Assembly: GCA_050747825.1 (NCBI GenBank)
Contig: JBOGJG010000067.1
Coordinates: 1-14,872, forward strand
DNA: 14,872 bases
Direction of reading: 5' to 3'
Origin: JBOGJG01 sp050747825
GTDB taxonomy: Bacteria; Acidobacteriota; UBA6911; RPQK01; JBOGJG01
Below are positions 1 through 6,755 of the stretch, one piece after another; the first letter of the stretch is position 1, and each line of letters begins with the position of its first letter. Below the pieces are notes generated by a model. That model had not been told where the DNA came from and ran no database searches. It saw only the letters and a list, made by a program, of their open reading frames with translations. Position numbers and translations under genes: made by a program.

Positions 1-159
1 GGCGAAGCGAAGGCAGGGTTGATCCAGGAGGACTTTTCGAATCCGCTCCAGGTAGTTTCCTTCCTCTTGACCCTTCCCCGGGGATGCTTTCTGCTTGCTC
101 TGGTAAGGCCAGTATTCTTCCGAGACCAGCCCGGAAGATACCGTTATTGATGGGGGCAA
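1..159 (-). other. Unidentified open frame running off the left edge
   Basis: On the minus strand, after two consecutive stops, an open frame runs from a possible TTG at 159 to the window edge. It reads a hydrophilic sequence with segments such as EEYWPYQSKQ and LERIRKVLLDQP. I do not recognise the family. It overlaps the end of the truncated gnd fragment, and a second frame is also open here, so coding is not certain. Since gnd breaks off at this point, the segment may be the far side of a deletion or insertion junction, for example the tail of another gene. No ribosome binding site was found for it. Confidence 0.25.
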
Positions 160-317
160 TTCTTATTACAAAGATTCGCTGCGCCGTGGCGAGCACTCAT
201 CACGCGTTCGACGGCCTGCCGATCTCGATCTAATCCGATCACTCGATGACCGGCTCGTACCAATCGTTCGGTCATACTGGAACCCATTCGGCCCAATCCG
301 ATCATTCCGAGTTGCAC
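144..317 (-). pseudogene. gnd: 6-phosphogluconate dehydrogenase, N-terminal fragment
   Basis: GTG start at 317 preceded by AAGGGAG (324-330) at 6 nt, 12 nt after the HAD stop codon, so it sits in the same operon. The 57-residue product opens with QLGMIGLGRMGSSM, the Rossmann dinucleotide-binding glycine motif (GxGxxG) of the decarboxylating 6-phosphogluconate dehydrogenase family, followed by RLVRAGHRVIGLDRD and a GAANL segment matching the region after the second strand. It then runs into a stop at 144. Full-length family members are about 300-480 residues, so the substrate-binding and catalytic parts are absent. All three minus-strand frames contain stops just after GAANL, so a single frameshift does not restore it. 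The fragment cannot be catalytic. In an intact pathway it would oxidise 6-phosphogluconate to ribulose-5-phosphate with NADP+ or NAD+. Confidence 0.75.
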
Positions 318-329
318 GATTTACTCCCT

Positions 330-941
330 TTAGATCTCAATACCAATAGCTTCGAGTTCGCGCTGTAACTGAGTCGCGTCGCGATAAAGTATTGCGTGTA
401 TGCCGCAGCTCCGCGCGCATTCGAGATTTGGTGCTCGATCGTCTATGAAGATGGACTCTTTGCATTCGCGCTGCGTCACCCGTAACGCGATTCGGAAAAT
501 TGTTTCTTCCGGCTTCTTTACGCCCAGGAAGCACGAGCTGAAAAACACTGTGAAGTAATTCCTCAAACCAAACCGTTGGATACGAAAAAGATTCAGCTCA
601 AGGGATTCGTTGTTTATCGTCGCCAGCAGGTATTTCTTACTCTGCGCTAAACGTTCAACGAGTGAGAGCGCCTCCATGCGCGCGCTGGACTGCTCAAGCA
701 TGAACCCTTTGAACTCATCCCTGCTGAATGACCGCGGCTGGTAAAAGACAGTCGTTTGCAAATACTGTTCCAGAGTGACGCGGCCGATTTCGAATGCCGT
801 GACGATCATTTCATGACGGCTCTCGAAATCTTCCCAATCGAGACCGAATGTTTCGGCCGCTGTGCGGCGGCTGTGCTTGCCCCAGCCGTCACTCAGTAGC
901 ACGCCGCCAACGTCCCAAAATAGCGCGGTCACCTCAGCCAT
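330..941 (-). CDS. HAD-superfamily hydrolase (subfamily IA, YihX-like)
   Basis: A 203-residue cytosolic haloacid-dehalogenase-type phosphatase. I chose ATG 941 rather than the upstream start at 989. It overlaps the tal-pgi stop (934-936) by 8 nt, which suggests translational coupling, and the motifs begin right after it. Motif I is FWDVGGVLL with nucleophile Asp10; the usual second Asp is Gly, as in the YihX/epoxide-hydrolase-N branch. Motif II lies in LATINNES (about residue 108), motif III is the Lys in GVKKPEE (about 142), and motif IV is FIDDRAPN (Asp167-Asp168). An alpha-helical cap occupies roughly residues 20-90. Length is normal and no damage is visible. YihX-type enzymes can dephosphorylate alpha-D-glucose-1-phosphate, which would fit the sugar-phosphate operon, but the substrate here is inferred from context only. 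Confidence 0.85.
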   Translation of the reverse strand: MAEVTALFWDVGGVLLSDGWGKHSRRTAAETFGLDWEDFESRHEMIVTAFEIGRVTLEQYLQTTVFYQPRSFSRDEFKGFMLEQSSARMEALSLVERLAQSKKYLLATINNESLELNLFRIQRFGLRNYFTVFFSSCFLGVKKPEETIFRIALRVTQRECKESIFIDDRAPNLECARSCGIHAILYRDATQLQRELEAIGIEI

Positions 942-3699
942 GAAGCTGCTCTTCCAGGCCGGCAAGCCCCTTCGGCACAATACGACCAAGGTTGATTCGC
1001 AGTACGCGCCGCCCGGGCTGCATCAACGCTTGATAGTCGCCGAGAGCCTGGGCTCGAATCAGCTCACCAAAGGTGTAGCCAGCACCGGGAACCGCAAGAT
1101 CCTCTACCGGTTCGTCGATGAGTTGAAGGAATAACCCAGTATTCGGGCCGCCCTTATGGAGTTGTCCCGTCGAATGCAGGAATCGTGGTCCGAATCCGCA
1201 TGTCGTGGCAAGTTTGGTGCGGTCGCGAAGGCGTTGTCGCAACGACTCAAGAGCAGCAATCGTTCTGGTAGTTGGATTCAGATAGGCTTGAATAGCAATG
1301 TAATCGCCCGCCTGCGTCTGGCGAAGCCACTCCTGCGCCGCATGTTTCAACCCACTCGTATCGCGCACTGAAATCCCCTGTTCTCCGGCATCTCCAGCCA
1401 GACTCTTGGACATGGCATCGTGCGCGAGCTGTTTTGCCAGTTCTACGTCGGGCTGGTTGAACGGATGAATTCCTACGATGGAGCCGGCGGCAGCGACAGC
1501 CATTTCCCAACGAAATAATTCCTGGCCGAGATCGACCTTGTCCGACAGACGAATTCGGATAACGGGGTGGCCGGCCGCTTCGAGTGTTGCCAAACCGTTC
1601 AAGATATCGTCGCTGTCGCGGCCGAGGCCGATGGAGACGAAGACGCGATCCACGCCGTAGGACTCCGGTCCCGCCAGCATTTCGCCGGCAATGGGTACTA
1701 TGCCTTTCCCGTCCTTCCCTGTGCTCTCAGCGATCAACTGTTCGATCCAGTACGGGAATGATTCAATGGACGGCGATGTTATGAAAGTGACTTTATCGCG
1801 GCCGGCGCGAGCAAGCTCGCCAAGCGCCGCGCCCAGTGAAAGACCCGGATTCATCGGGGCCGCTACGCACGACGCGCAGGCTTCAGCCATTCGCCAGGCG
1901 CGGTCCAGCACCCGATCCATATCGATTCCAATCAGGGCAGCGGGAACCAGACCGAAGACGCTCAGTGCTGAATAGCGGCCGCCGATATCCTCCGGCGCTG
2001 TGAAGATGCGGCGGAATCCTTCCTGACGAGCAAGCGCCTCCAATGACGTGTGGGGGTCCGTGATCGCAACGAACTGCCGTCCGGCACTGGATGATGCTTG
2101 CCCGACGCGCTCTCGGAAATAGCGATAGAAAGAAAGCGGCTCGAGTGTCTTGCCAGACTTGCTCGACACCAGGAATAGCGTGCGGGCGAGGTCCAACTGC
2201 TTCTCCATAGTACGAACCGCCGCGGGATGCGTGCTGTCCAGGACGAACAGCTTGGGATACCCGCGAGCGTTTTTGAAGACTTTCTGAAAGACTTCCGCGG
2301 CAAGGCTCGATCCCCCCATGCCCAGAAGCAGCACCTGCCGAAATCTGTGGGTGCGCACTTCGTCGGCAAAGGCCTTCAATGTATCGACGTGCTCATGCAT
2401 CATCTCGGGCAACGTTAACCATCCGAGACGATCTGTGATTTCGGGCGCGGGCGTCGCCGACCAGATGGTGTAGTCCTTCGTCCACATTCGCCGGGCCAGA
2501 CACTGTTCTTGCCATTCCTGAATGCGCTTCGCAACCGGTGCTTGGAAGACTCCGAGGCTGAAAAGCTGAGCATCTGGGCGGTTCGTGACCAGCAGCTTTC
2601 GCTTTTCCTTTAATGCTGTAAGGAGCTTCTCAAACGACGCGGCAAACGCGGCTTCGCCGTCACTTACAAGCGTTTCTGCGATTTCGTCGAGTCGAATACC
2701 AAGTGTTTCAATGCGCGCCAATGCCGCCTCGGCTTCGCTAATGTCCTGTTCTACAGTGATCGCGGCTTTGCCGTGGTCGCGAAACGCATCGATGGTCGCC
2801 GGGGGTATTGTGTTGACGGTGTGGGGGCCGATGAGCGATTCCACGTAGAGCAGGTCCGAGTACGAAGGATTTTTCGTTCCGGTGCTGGCCCACAGCGGCC
2901 GTTGGATTCTCGCGCCTCGCTGCCTCAAGGAAGCGAACGGCTCCCCAAGGAAGATTTCTTTGAACCGCTTGTACACTCGTTTGGCATTTGCAATCGCGAT
3001 CTTCCCGCGCAACGCCAGGGCTTCCGGAGTTCCGATCGCTTCCAGCCTCCGATCCACCGCCGTGTCCACACGGCTGACGAAGAATGACGCCACCGACGAA
3101 ATCCGCTGGAGATCTGCCGTGCGTTCGAGCCCTCGAATGTATGCTTGAGCCACGGCCTCGTAGTGGCGAATCGAGAACATCAACGTGATATTGATATTGA
3201 TTCCCTCAGCGATAAGCGTTTCCACGGCCGGTATTCCGACCTTTGAAGAAGGAACCTTGACCATCAAGTTCGGCCGATTCACTACTCGCCACAAGCGGCG
3301 CGCCTCCGCGATCGTCTTCTTCGTGCTTTGGGCTCCGTAAGGTGATACCTCGATGCTGACGAAACCATCGGCGCCATCCGTCGCGTCGAAGACCGGCCGA
3401 AGAACATCCGCCGCCATTTGGATGTCCTCTACTTCGATTTGCTCGAAGAGACTGCGGGGTTGGACGTCAGGGTCCGAGGCGACCGCCGAGCGAATCGCGG
3501 CATCGTAGTCCGCGCTTCCGGCGATGGCTTTTTCGAAAATGGTGGGATTGCTTGTCACACCTCGCAGCCCGTCTTCTTCGACAAGCCGCCGGAGTTCACC
3601 GCTTGTAATGAACTCGCGCCGAATGTAATCCAGCCAGATGGATTGACCGTAATCCTGGAGTTGGTGCAACGGATTGGAACTCTCCTTTAACCGTCTCAT
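934..3699 (-). CDS. tal-pgi: Bifunctional transaldolase / glucose-6-phosphate isomerase
   Basis: A 921-residue fusion linking the pentose phosphate pathway to glycolysis. Residues about 1-370 are a class I transaldolase: IWLDYIRR with Asp24, GVTSNPTIFEKA, and the Schiff-base lysine Lys148 in NLMVKVPSS, then ASTGTKNPSYSD and TVNTIPPATIDAF. Residues about 375-921 are a phosphoglucose isomerase: LLLGMGGSSLAAEVF (about 457-471), VLDSTHP, LVSSKSGKTLEP (about 510-521) and GGRYSALSVFG (about 573-583). This fused arrangement is known in several bacterial phyla. Both halves look complete. ATG 3699 overlaps the stop of the upstream chimera (ATGA) and GAGGAAAAG lies just before it. The transaldolase-like sequence really begins near residue 9 (NPLHQL), so the first eight residues may be an extension. 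It is the best-preserved gene of the operon. Confidence 0.95.
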   Translation of the reverse strand: MRRLKESSNPLHQLQDYGQSIWLDYIRREFITSGELRRLVEEDGLRGVTSNPTIFEKAIAGSADYDAAIRSAVASDPDVQPRSLFEQIEVEDIQMAADVLRPVFDATDGADGFVSIEVSPYGAQSTKKTIAEARRLWRVVNRPNLMVKVPSSKVGIPAVETLIAEGININITLMFSIRHYEAVAQAYIRGLERTADLQRISSVASFFVSRVDTAVDRRLEAIGTPEALALRGKIAIANAKRVYKRFKEIFLGEPFASLRQRGARIQRPLWASTGTKNPSYSDLLYVESLIGPHTVNTIPPATIDAFRDHGKAAITVEQDISEAEAALARIETLGIRLDEIAETLVSDGEAAFAASFEKLLTALKEKRKLLVTNRPDAQLFSLGVFQAPVAKRIQEWQEQCLARRMWTKDYTIWSATPAPEITDRLGWLTLPEMMHEHVDTLKAFADEVRTHRFRQVLLLGMGGSSLAAEVFQKVFKNARGYPKLFVLDSTHPAAVRTMEKQLDLARTLFLVSSKSGKTLEPLSFYRYFRERVGQASSSAGRQFVAITDPHTSLEALARQEGFRRIFTAPEDIGGRYSALSVFGLVPAALIGIDMDRVLDRAWRMAEACASCVAAPMNPGLSLGAALGELARAGRDKVTFITSPSIESFPYWIEQLIAESTGKDGKGIVPIAGEMLAGPESYGVDRVFVSIGLGRDSDDILNGLATLEAAGHPVIRIRLSDKVDLGQELFRWEMAVAAAGSIVGIHPFNQPDVELAKQLAHDAMSKSLAGDAGEQGISVRDTSGLKHAAQEWLRQTQAGDYIAIQAYLNPTTRTIAALESLRQRLRDRTKLATTCGFGPRFLHSTGQLHKGGPNTGLFLQLIDEPVEDLAVPGAGYTFGELIRAQALGDYQALMQPGRRVLRINLGRIVPKGLAGLEEQLHG

Positions 3700-4685
3700 C
3701 TTTTCCTCACTAACCCGATCGCTCGGGAAACGACGTTCTCTACATTCAAACCCAGCTTGTGCATCACGACTTCGCCAGGCGCGGATGCGCCAAAGCGATC
3801 AAGGGCAATGATGTCGCCGCTGTCACCGACATATTCCCGCCAACCTTGCGAAACCCCAGCTTCCACCGCCAACTTTGGAATTTCGGGGGGCAGAACCTGC
3901 CTGCGGTAGTCCAGCGGTTGCGCGTCAAACAACTCCCACGACGGCATCGAGATTGCACCCGCTTGTACATCCTGGTCGAGCAACTTATCCCTGGCAGCGA
4001 GGATAAGTTGCACCTCAGATCCTGTACTGATCAGGATCAAGTCCGGTTTCCCGCTTTCAGCGTCCTTGAGAATGTATCCCCCGCGGGCCACGCCCGATAA
4101 AATGGGATACTGTTCCGGGTCCATCACGGGGAGTTTCTGACGGGTAGCTTCGAGGCAACCAAGGTTAGGGCATTTGCACGGCCGTCCGCCGGCGACGATC
4201 GTGACGTGGCCTAGTTCTCCTGCAGTATTGCTGCAACCCTCCAACATTTGGCCTTTGACGACGATCCCGCCTCCGATACCGGTCCCGATGAAGAGACAGA
4301 CCATGTTTTCGGCCGTTTGCGCTGCTCCGTACTTCCATTCGCCGAACCCAGCCGCACGCACATCGTTCACAACGAGGACTGGAAAGCCGAGCGCCTCCTG
4401 CAACTCCGCACGAAGCGGAACATCGCGCCAGTTCAGGTTGGGTGCGTACCGGACAATGCCGCTCGCCGCGTCCACTTGTCCGGCCACACCCATGCCCAGC
4501 GCCGCCGCCTTCCTGCCATCGAGGCACTCTTTCACACATCGGAGAATTCCGGCGATGACGCTATTGGGCGGCGCCCCAGGAGGTGTCGGCGTACGATGCC
4601 TGGCCAGAATCCTGCCGTTCTGATCCGCCAGCGCGACTTCTATCTTTGTTCCGCCGAGATCGACACCGACAATTGGCTGTGCCAT
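3696..4685 (-). CDS. In-frame chimera: ROK glucokinase N-half joined to transketolase C-domain
   Basis: A 329-residue open frame composed of two unrelated families. Residues 1-180 are the first half of a ROK-family sugar kinase: ATP-binding GVDLGGTKI, catalytic Asp108 in VVNDVRAAGFGE, FIGTGIGGG, GELGH at 157-160, and a cysteine cluster CKCPNLGCLE (Cys170, 172, 177) close to the ROK zinc motif CxCGxxGC. At residue 180/181 (about base 4145) it switches to the last 149 residues of a transketolase: TRQKLPV, LILISTGSEV, ISMPSWELFD, VEAGVSQGW and FGASAPGEV. The ROK C-terminal lobe (about 130 residues) and the transketolase TPP-binding and pyrimidine domains are missing, so neither activity is expected. 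GGAGGAGG lies 6 nt before ATG 4685, and the stop overlaps the tal-pgi start. The simplest reading is an internal deletion that joined glk and tkt of an operon; a misassembly is the alternative. Confidence 0.85.
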   Translation of the reverse strand: MAQPIVGVDLGGTKIEVALADQNGRILARHRTPTPPGAPPNSVIAGILRCVKECLDGRKAAALGMGVAGQVDAASGIVRYAPNLNWRDVPLRAELQEALGFPVLVVNDVRAAGFGEWKYGAAQTAENMVCLFIGTGIGGGIVVKGQMLEGCSNTAGELGHVTIVAGGRPCKCPNLGCLEATRQKLPVMDPEQYPILSGVARGGYILKDAESGKPDLILISTGSEVQLILAARDKLLDQDVQAGAISMPSWELFDAQPLDYRRQVLPPEIPKLAVEAGVSQGWREYVGDSGDIIALDRFGASAPGEVVMHKLGLNVENVVSRAIGLVRKR

Positions 4686-4716
4686 GACGGCCTCCTCCGC
4701 GGTTAATTCGACAAAG

Positions 4717-5436
4717 TCAGTACCCGAAGAACTCTTCCGAGCGTATATCAGTTGCTTTGAGTCCGGCGTCGCTGAGGAGTTTCGTCATGCCATCCACCAT
4801 CGCTGGCGGACCTGCAACGTAGTAGATAGGACCAGCCAGTTCGCCGATGTACTTCGAAAGCATCTGTTTATCAATGTATCCGGTCTCACCTTTCCAAGGT
4901 TTTAGCGAGTCTGCGACATTCGTCATTGTCGCGATAAGTTTGAAGTTCGGGTTCTCCGTCTGAAGCTTCGTGAGTTGATCGAGAAATGCCGCATCCTCCG
5001 GCCGCCGATTCGAATAAAACATCCAAAGCCGATGCGGCAATCTTTCCTGAGTTGACTGCAGCGCGATGCTCCGGAAGGGAGTAATTCCGATACCACCCGT
5101 CAAAAACACTGCAGGCCGGGACCCGTCCTCGTGGAGTGTCAGACCGCCGAACGGCCCTTCCATCTGGATCTCGGAACCGGCAGCGAAGTTCTTCAACACG
5201 CGTTTGAAAGCGGTATCCCGCATTCGCGTCGCAATCATTAAATCGTCTTCGTAGGGCGCAGACGCGATGGTAAAGCTTCGCCTGTTTCCTTCCTCATCTG
5301 TTTCCGAAGGATTGATTAGCGTGAGATTCACGAATTGGCCGGCCTCGAACTGAAAGCCTGTCGGCCGCTCAAAATAGTAGGCCATCGTGCCCTCAGCCAC
5401 TTCAGTTTTGTCTTTGAGCCGTATTGTATTGCTCAT
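4717..5436 (-). CDS. Ferredoxin/flavodoxin-reductase-type FAD/NAD(P) oxidoreductase
   Basis: A 239-residue soluble flavoprotein of the ferredoxin-NADP+ reductase superfamily. The N-terminal beta-barrel carries the FAD-binding signature RRSFTIAS (about 52-59), preceded by FEAGQFVNL, and a GPFG phosphate loop (94-97). The NAD(P) domain has LTGGIGITPF (112-121) and YYVAGPPAMVDGM (about 205-217). It ends with the aromatic tail EEFFGY, typical of the family. No 2Fe-2S ferredoxin domain is fused to it. The start is 4 nt after the Rieske stop and the stop is 31 nt before the kinase chimera, so it is in the operon. With the adjacent Rieske protein it could form a short NAD(P)H-to-acceptor electron chain; that pairing is inferred, and no oxygenase or other acceptor is visible in the window. 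Confidence 0.9.
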   Translation of the reverse strand: MSNTIRLKDKTEVAEGTMAYYFERPTGFQFEAGQFVNLTLINPSETDEEGNRRSFTIASAPYEDDLMIATRMRDTAFKRVLKNFAAGSEIQMEGPFGGLTLHEDGSRPAVFLTGGIGITPFRSIALQSTQERLPHRLWMFYSNRRPEDAAFLDQLTKLQTENPNFKLIATMTNVADSLKPWKGETGYIDKQMLSKYIGELAGPIYYVAGPPAMVDGMTKLLSDAGLKATDIRSEEFFGY

Positions 5437-5440
5437 CGAA

Positions 5441-5749
5441 TCACAACTCGATCTTGATCTCGTCGTCCTCGACGACGACTTTGTAGCTCGCCACTCCGGT
5501 AGGGGCGGGCGGAGTCAAGACGTTTCCCGTCCGAATATCGAATTGTGCGCCGTGCCACGGGCACGTCACGGTCGAGCCTTCGACTTTGCCTTGCGACAAC
5601 GGCCCCCCGCGATGGGTGCACGTGTCACTGATCGCGTGGAACGCTCCATTCACATTGAAAATCGCAATGCGCTGCCCGTTAGCTTCGACGGCGATGGCTT
5701 GACCAGACCCGATATCCTTCGCTGAGGCCACTCTTGTCAGTTCTCCCAT
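5441..5749 (-). CDS. Rieske-type [2Fe-2S] ferredoxin
   Basis: A 102-residue soluble Rieske ferredoxin. Cluster ligands are Cys44/His46 in CTHRGGPLS and Cys63/His66 in CPWHGAQFD, the canonical CxH and CxxH boxes, followed by GNVLTPPAP. It resembles the small NirD/BphF-like ferredoxins that feed dioxygenases or act as stand-alone carriers. The open frame extends upstream to 5833, but ATG 5749 is chosen because AAGGAGG lies 6 nt before it and the domain starts there (GELTRVASAKDI). It is followed after 4 nt by the FAD/NAD(P) oxidoreductase, its probable electron donor. No signal peptide or membrane segment is present, so it is cytosolic. Confidence 0.92.
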   Translation of the reverse strand: MGELTRVASAKDIGSGQAIAVEANGQRIAIFNVNGAFHAISDTCTHRGGPLSQGKVEGSTVTCPWHGAQFDIRTGNVLTPPAPTGVASYKVVVEDDEIKIEL

Positions 5750-5760
5750 AATCTTCCTCC

Positions 5761-5847
5761 TTACCTTACAGAGTCGCTCGGTCCAGATTGGTTGCGCTGT
5801 GTGCCGTGACGGTTCCGCCGTCCATCTCCACAATTGATGGTGATCAT
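5761..5847 (-). pseudogene. Broken leader ORF upstream of the Rieske gene
   Basis: ATG 5847 has an excellent ribosome site (AAGGAG, spacing 6) and opens MITINCGDG, but the 28-codon frame then reads low-complexity basic sequence and stops at 5761. A neighbouring frame of the same stretch reads a protein-like tail, VEMDGGTVTAHSATNLDRATL, ending at a TAA at 5766-5768. The likely explanation is a gene whose beginning and end survive but whose middle was deleted with a frame change. Alternatively it is a real short leader peptide for the operon. The parent family is not recognisable from so little sequence. Confidence 0.4.
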
Positions 5848-5878
5848 TGAGGTCTCCTTATTTCTTACAGGAAGTATT

Positions 5879-6190
5879 ATGGGCGCTACCGATGCGCAAG
5901 AGACAGTCGATAAATTGAAGGATATGGTTTGGTTTTATCTACAGGAATTGGCGCGAGACACGCGCCGCCCTTCGCCAGAAGACCTGCTGATCAAAGCTCA
6001 GACGGGTCACAACCACAAGCATGAGGAAGGCACCGTTCACAACTGCGAGTTCGTATCCGGACATCTGTTCCGTTCGATTCGCCTTCCACGAATGGTAAAT
6101 CCGGATTCCGCGAAGGCGGAGTGCAGAAACGGAATGCTTATCGTCCGCATCGACAAGGCAACGGATGGACTGCGCGCGACCCTAAACTAA
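5879..6190 (+). CDS. Short Hsp20 (alpha-crystallin)-like protein, probably partial
   Basis: A 103-residue protein. ATG 5879 is chosen over TTG 5834 and ATG 5837 because AGGAAG lies 4 nt before it. The C-terminal half resembles the second part of an alpha-crystallin domain: LLIKAQTGHNHKHEEG (about 47-62), CEFVSGHLFRSIRLP and NPDSAKAECRNGMLIVRI, corresponding to the strands around the conserved exposed-loop and NGxL motif of small heat shock proteins. The N-terminal part (about 1-45) is helical and charged and lacks the usual first strands. Small heat shock proteins are normally about 140 residues or more with an IxI tail, so this looks internally shortened. If folded it would act as a holdase chaperone. 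It is divergent from the Rieske operon, sharing the 5749-5879 upstream region. Confidence 0.55.
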   Translation: MGATDAQETVDKLKDMVWFYLQELARDTRRPSPEDLLIKAQTGHNHKHEEGTVHNCEFVSGHLFRSIRLPRMVNPDSAKAECRNGMLIVRIDKATDGLRATLN

Positions 6191-6280
6191 GGGTTTGTCC
6201 AACGATGTCCTGCCTTCTATTTAATTGTCCTAACTGTTGAAACCGTCCAAACTGTTTTCAGAATTAACGAGGAGGACAAC

Positions 6281-6355
6281 GTGGTGAAGATCCACATTCG
6301 TATGATGGTCGACCGCCTGCGGATGATTCGCAGCGCTACACGGAACGCCGATTGA
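6281..6355 (+). CDS. Possible 24-residue small ORF
   Basis: GTG 6281 (a second GTG follows directly) is preceded by a strong GAGGAGG site ending 5 nt upstream. The product is short and basic with MMVDRLRMIRSATRNAD at its end. It lies between two Hsp20-like pieces and could be the start of another eroded gene or a genuine small peptide. No family is recognised, and conservation would be needed to accept it. Confidence 0.25.
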   Translation: MVKIHIRMMVDRLRMIRSATRNAD

Positions 6356-6572
6356 CTTGAAGCGGGTCTACCGGACCTTGTTGCTGATTTGATAACGGAG
6401 TTGTCTTTTCCATAAGTGTCAGACTATTGAGTGTCACGAGCGTATCCGCTCTTTTAAAGGTCTCGCCGGCCGCCTCGCGAGGGCGCGTGAATTTCGGCGG
6501 AATGCTCGAGTCGAGAGACGAACGGAATCCAACCCAATTAAGAATGAACATGAACAGCAAAAGGAGCGACAT
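6356..6572. other. Non-coding spacer with weak hairpin
   Basis: With 6191-6280 this forms a 380-nt interval without a confident gene. It contains the short hairpin GAGCG-TATC-CGCTC at 6438-6451 followed by TTTT (6452-6455), which looks like a weak rho-independent terminator for plus-strand transcription. A GC-rich palindromic stretch GCCTCGCGAGGGC follows near 6473. The region ends with AAAAGGAGCGACAT immediately before ATG 6573. No convincing promoter was identified. Confidence 0.35.
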
Positions 6573-6755
6573 ATGGCCACATTTCAGATCAAAAGGACAG
6601 TGTCAATCTTTGATCGACTAAACAAAATACACACCCGGACCATGCGGCGTGCGTACAAGATATTCGGCGCAAACGGTCAAAACTCTGGCAGAGAGCTTGA
6701 CTCAGATTTTCAGTACGACCGCAAGGAAGAGAAGCGCAAGGACGAGGAGGGTCTG
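6573..6755 (+). pseudogene. Hsp20-type N-terminal (DUF2934-like) remnant reading into the cytochrome
   Basis: ATG 6573 with a textbook AAAAGGAG site starts a 61-codon stretch with no stop that runs in frame into the cytochrome gene. Its residues about 12-45 (SIFDRLNKI, RRAYKIFGANGQ, GRELDSDF) resemble the helical module RRAYEIFexxGRxxGxELxDW that precedes the alpha-crystallin domain in some acidobacterial-type Hsp20 proteins. It is followed by a charged EEKRKDEEG segment reminiscent of the loop before the later strands. The Trp and the remaining domain are missing. This is best read as the surviving 5' end of a deleted small-heat-shock gene. Its continuity with the cytochrome is probably accidental, because a signal peptide and a good ribosome site begin at 6745-6756. 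The family match is from memory of the motif, not a search. Confidence 0.55.
6745..6750 (+). promoter_or_regulatory. Ribosome binding site deciding the cytochrome start
   Basis: AGGAGG lies 5 nt before ATG 6756. This start gives an N-terminal lipoprotein signal peptide. The longer in-frame start at 6573 would bury that signal 61 residues inside the protein and prevent export needed for heme attachment. Confidence 0.75.

Noticed and set aside
934..3699. tal-pgi as a novel fusion
   Set aside because: The transaldolase/glucose-6-phosphate isomerase fusion is already known in several bacterial groups and both halves are complete here.
3696..4685. The ROK-transketolase fusion as a new bifunctional enzyme
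   Set aside because: The kinase lacks its second lobe and the transketolase lacks both thiamine-diphosphate domains, so neither activity can be expected; treated as a deletion product or assembly join.
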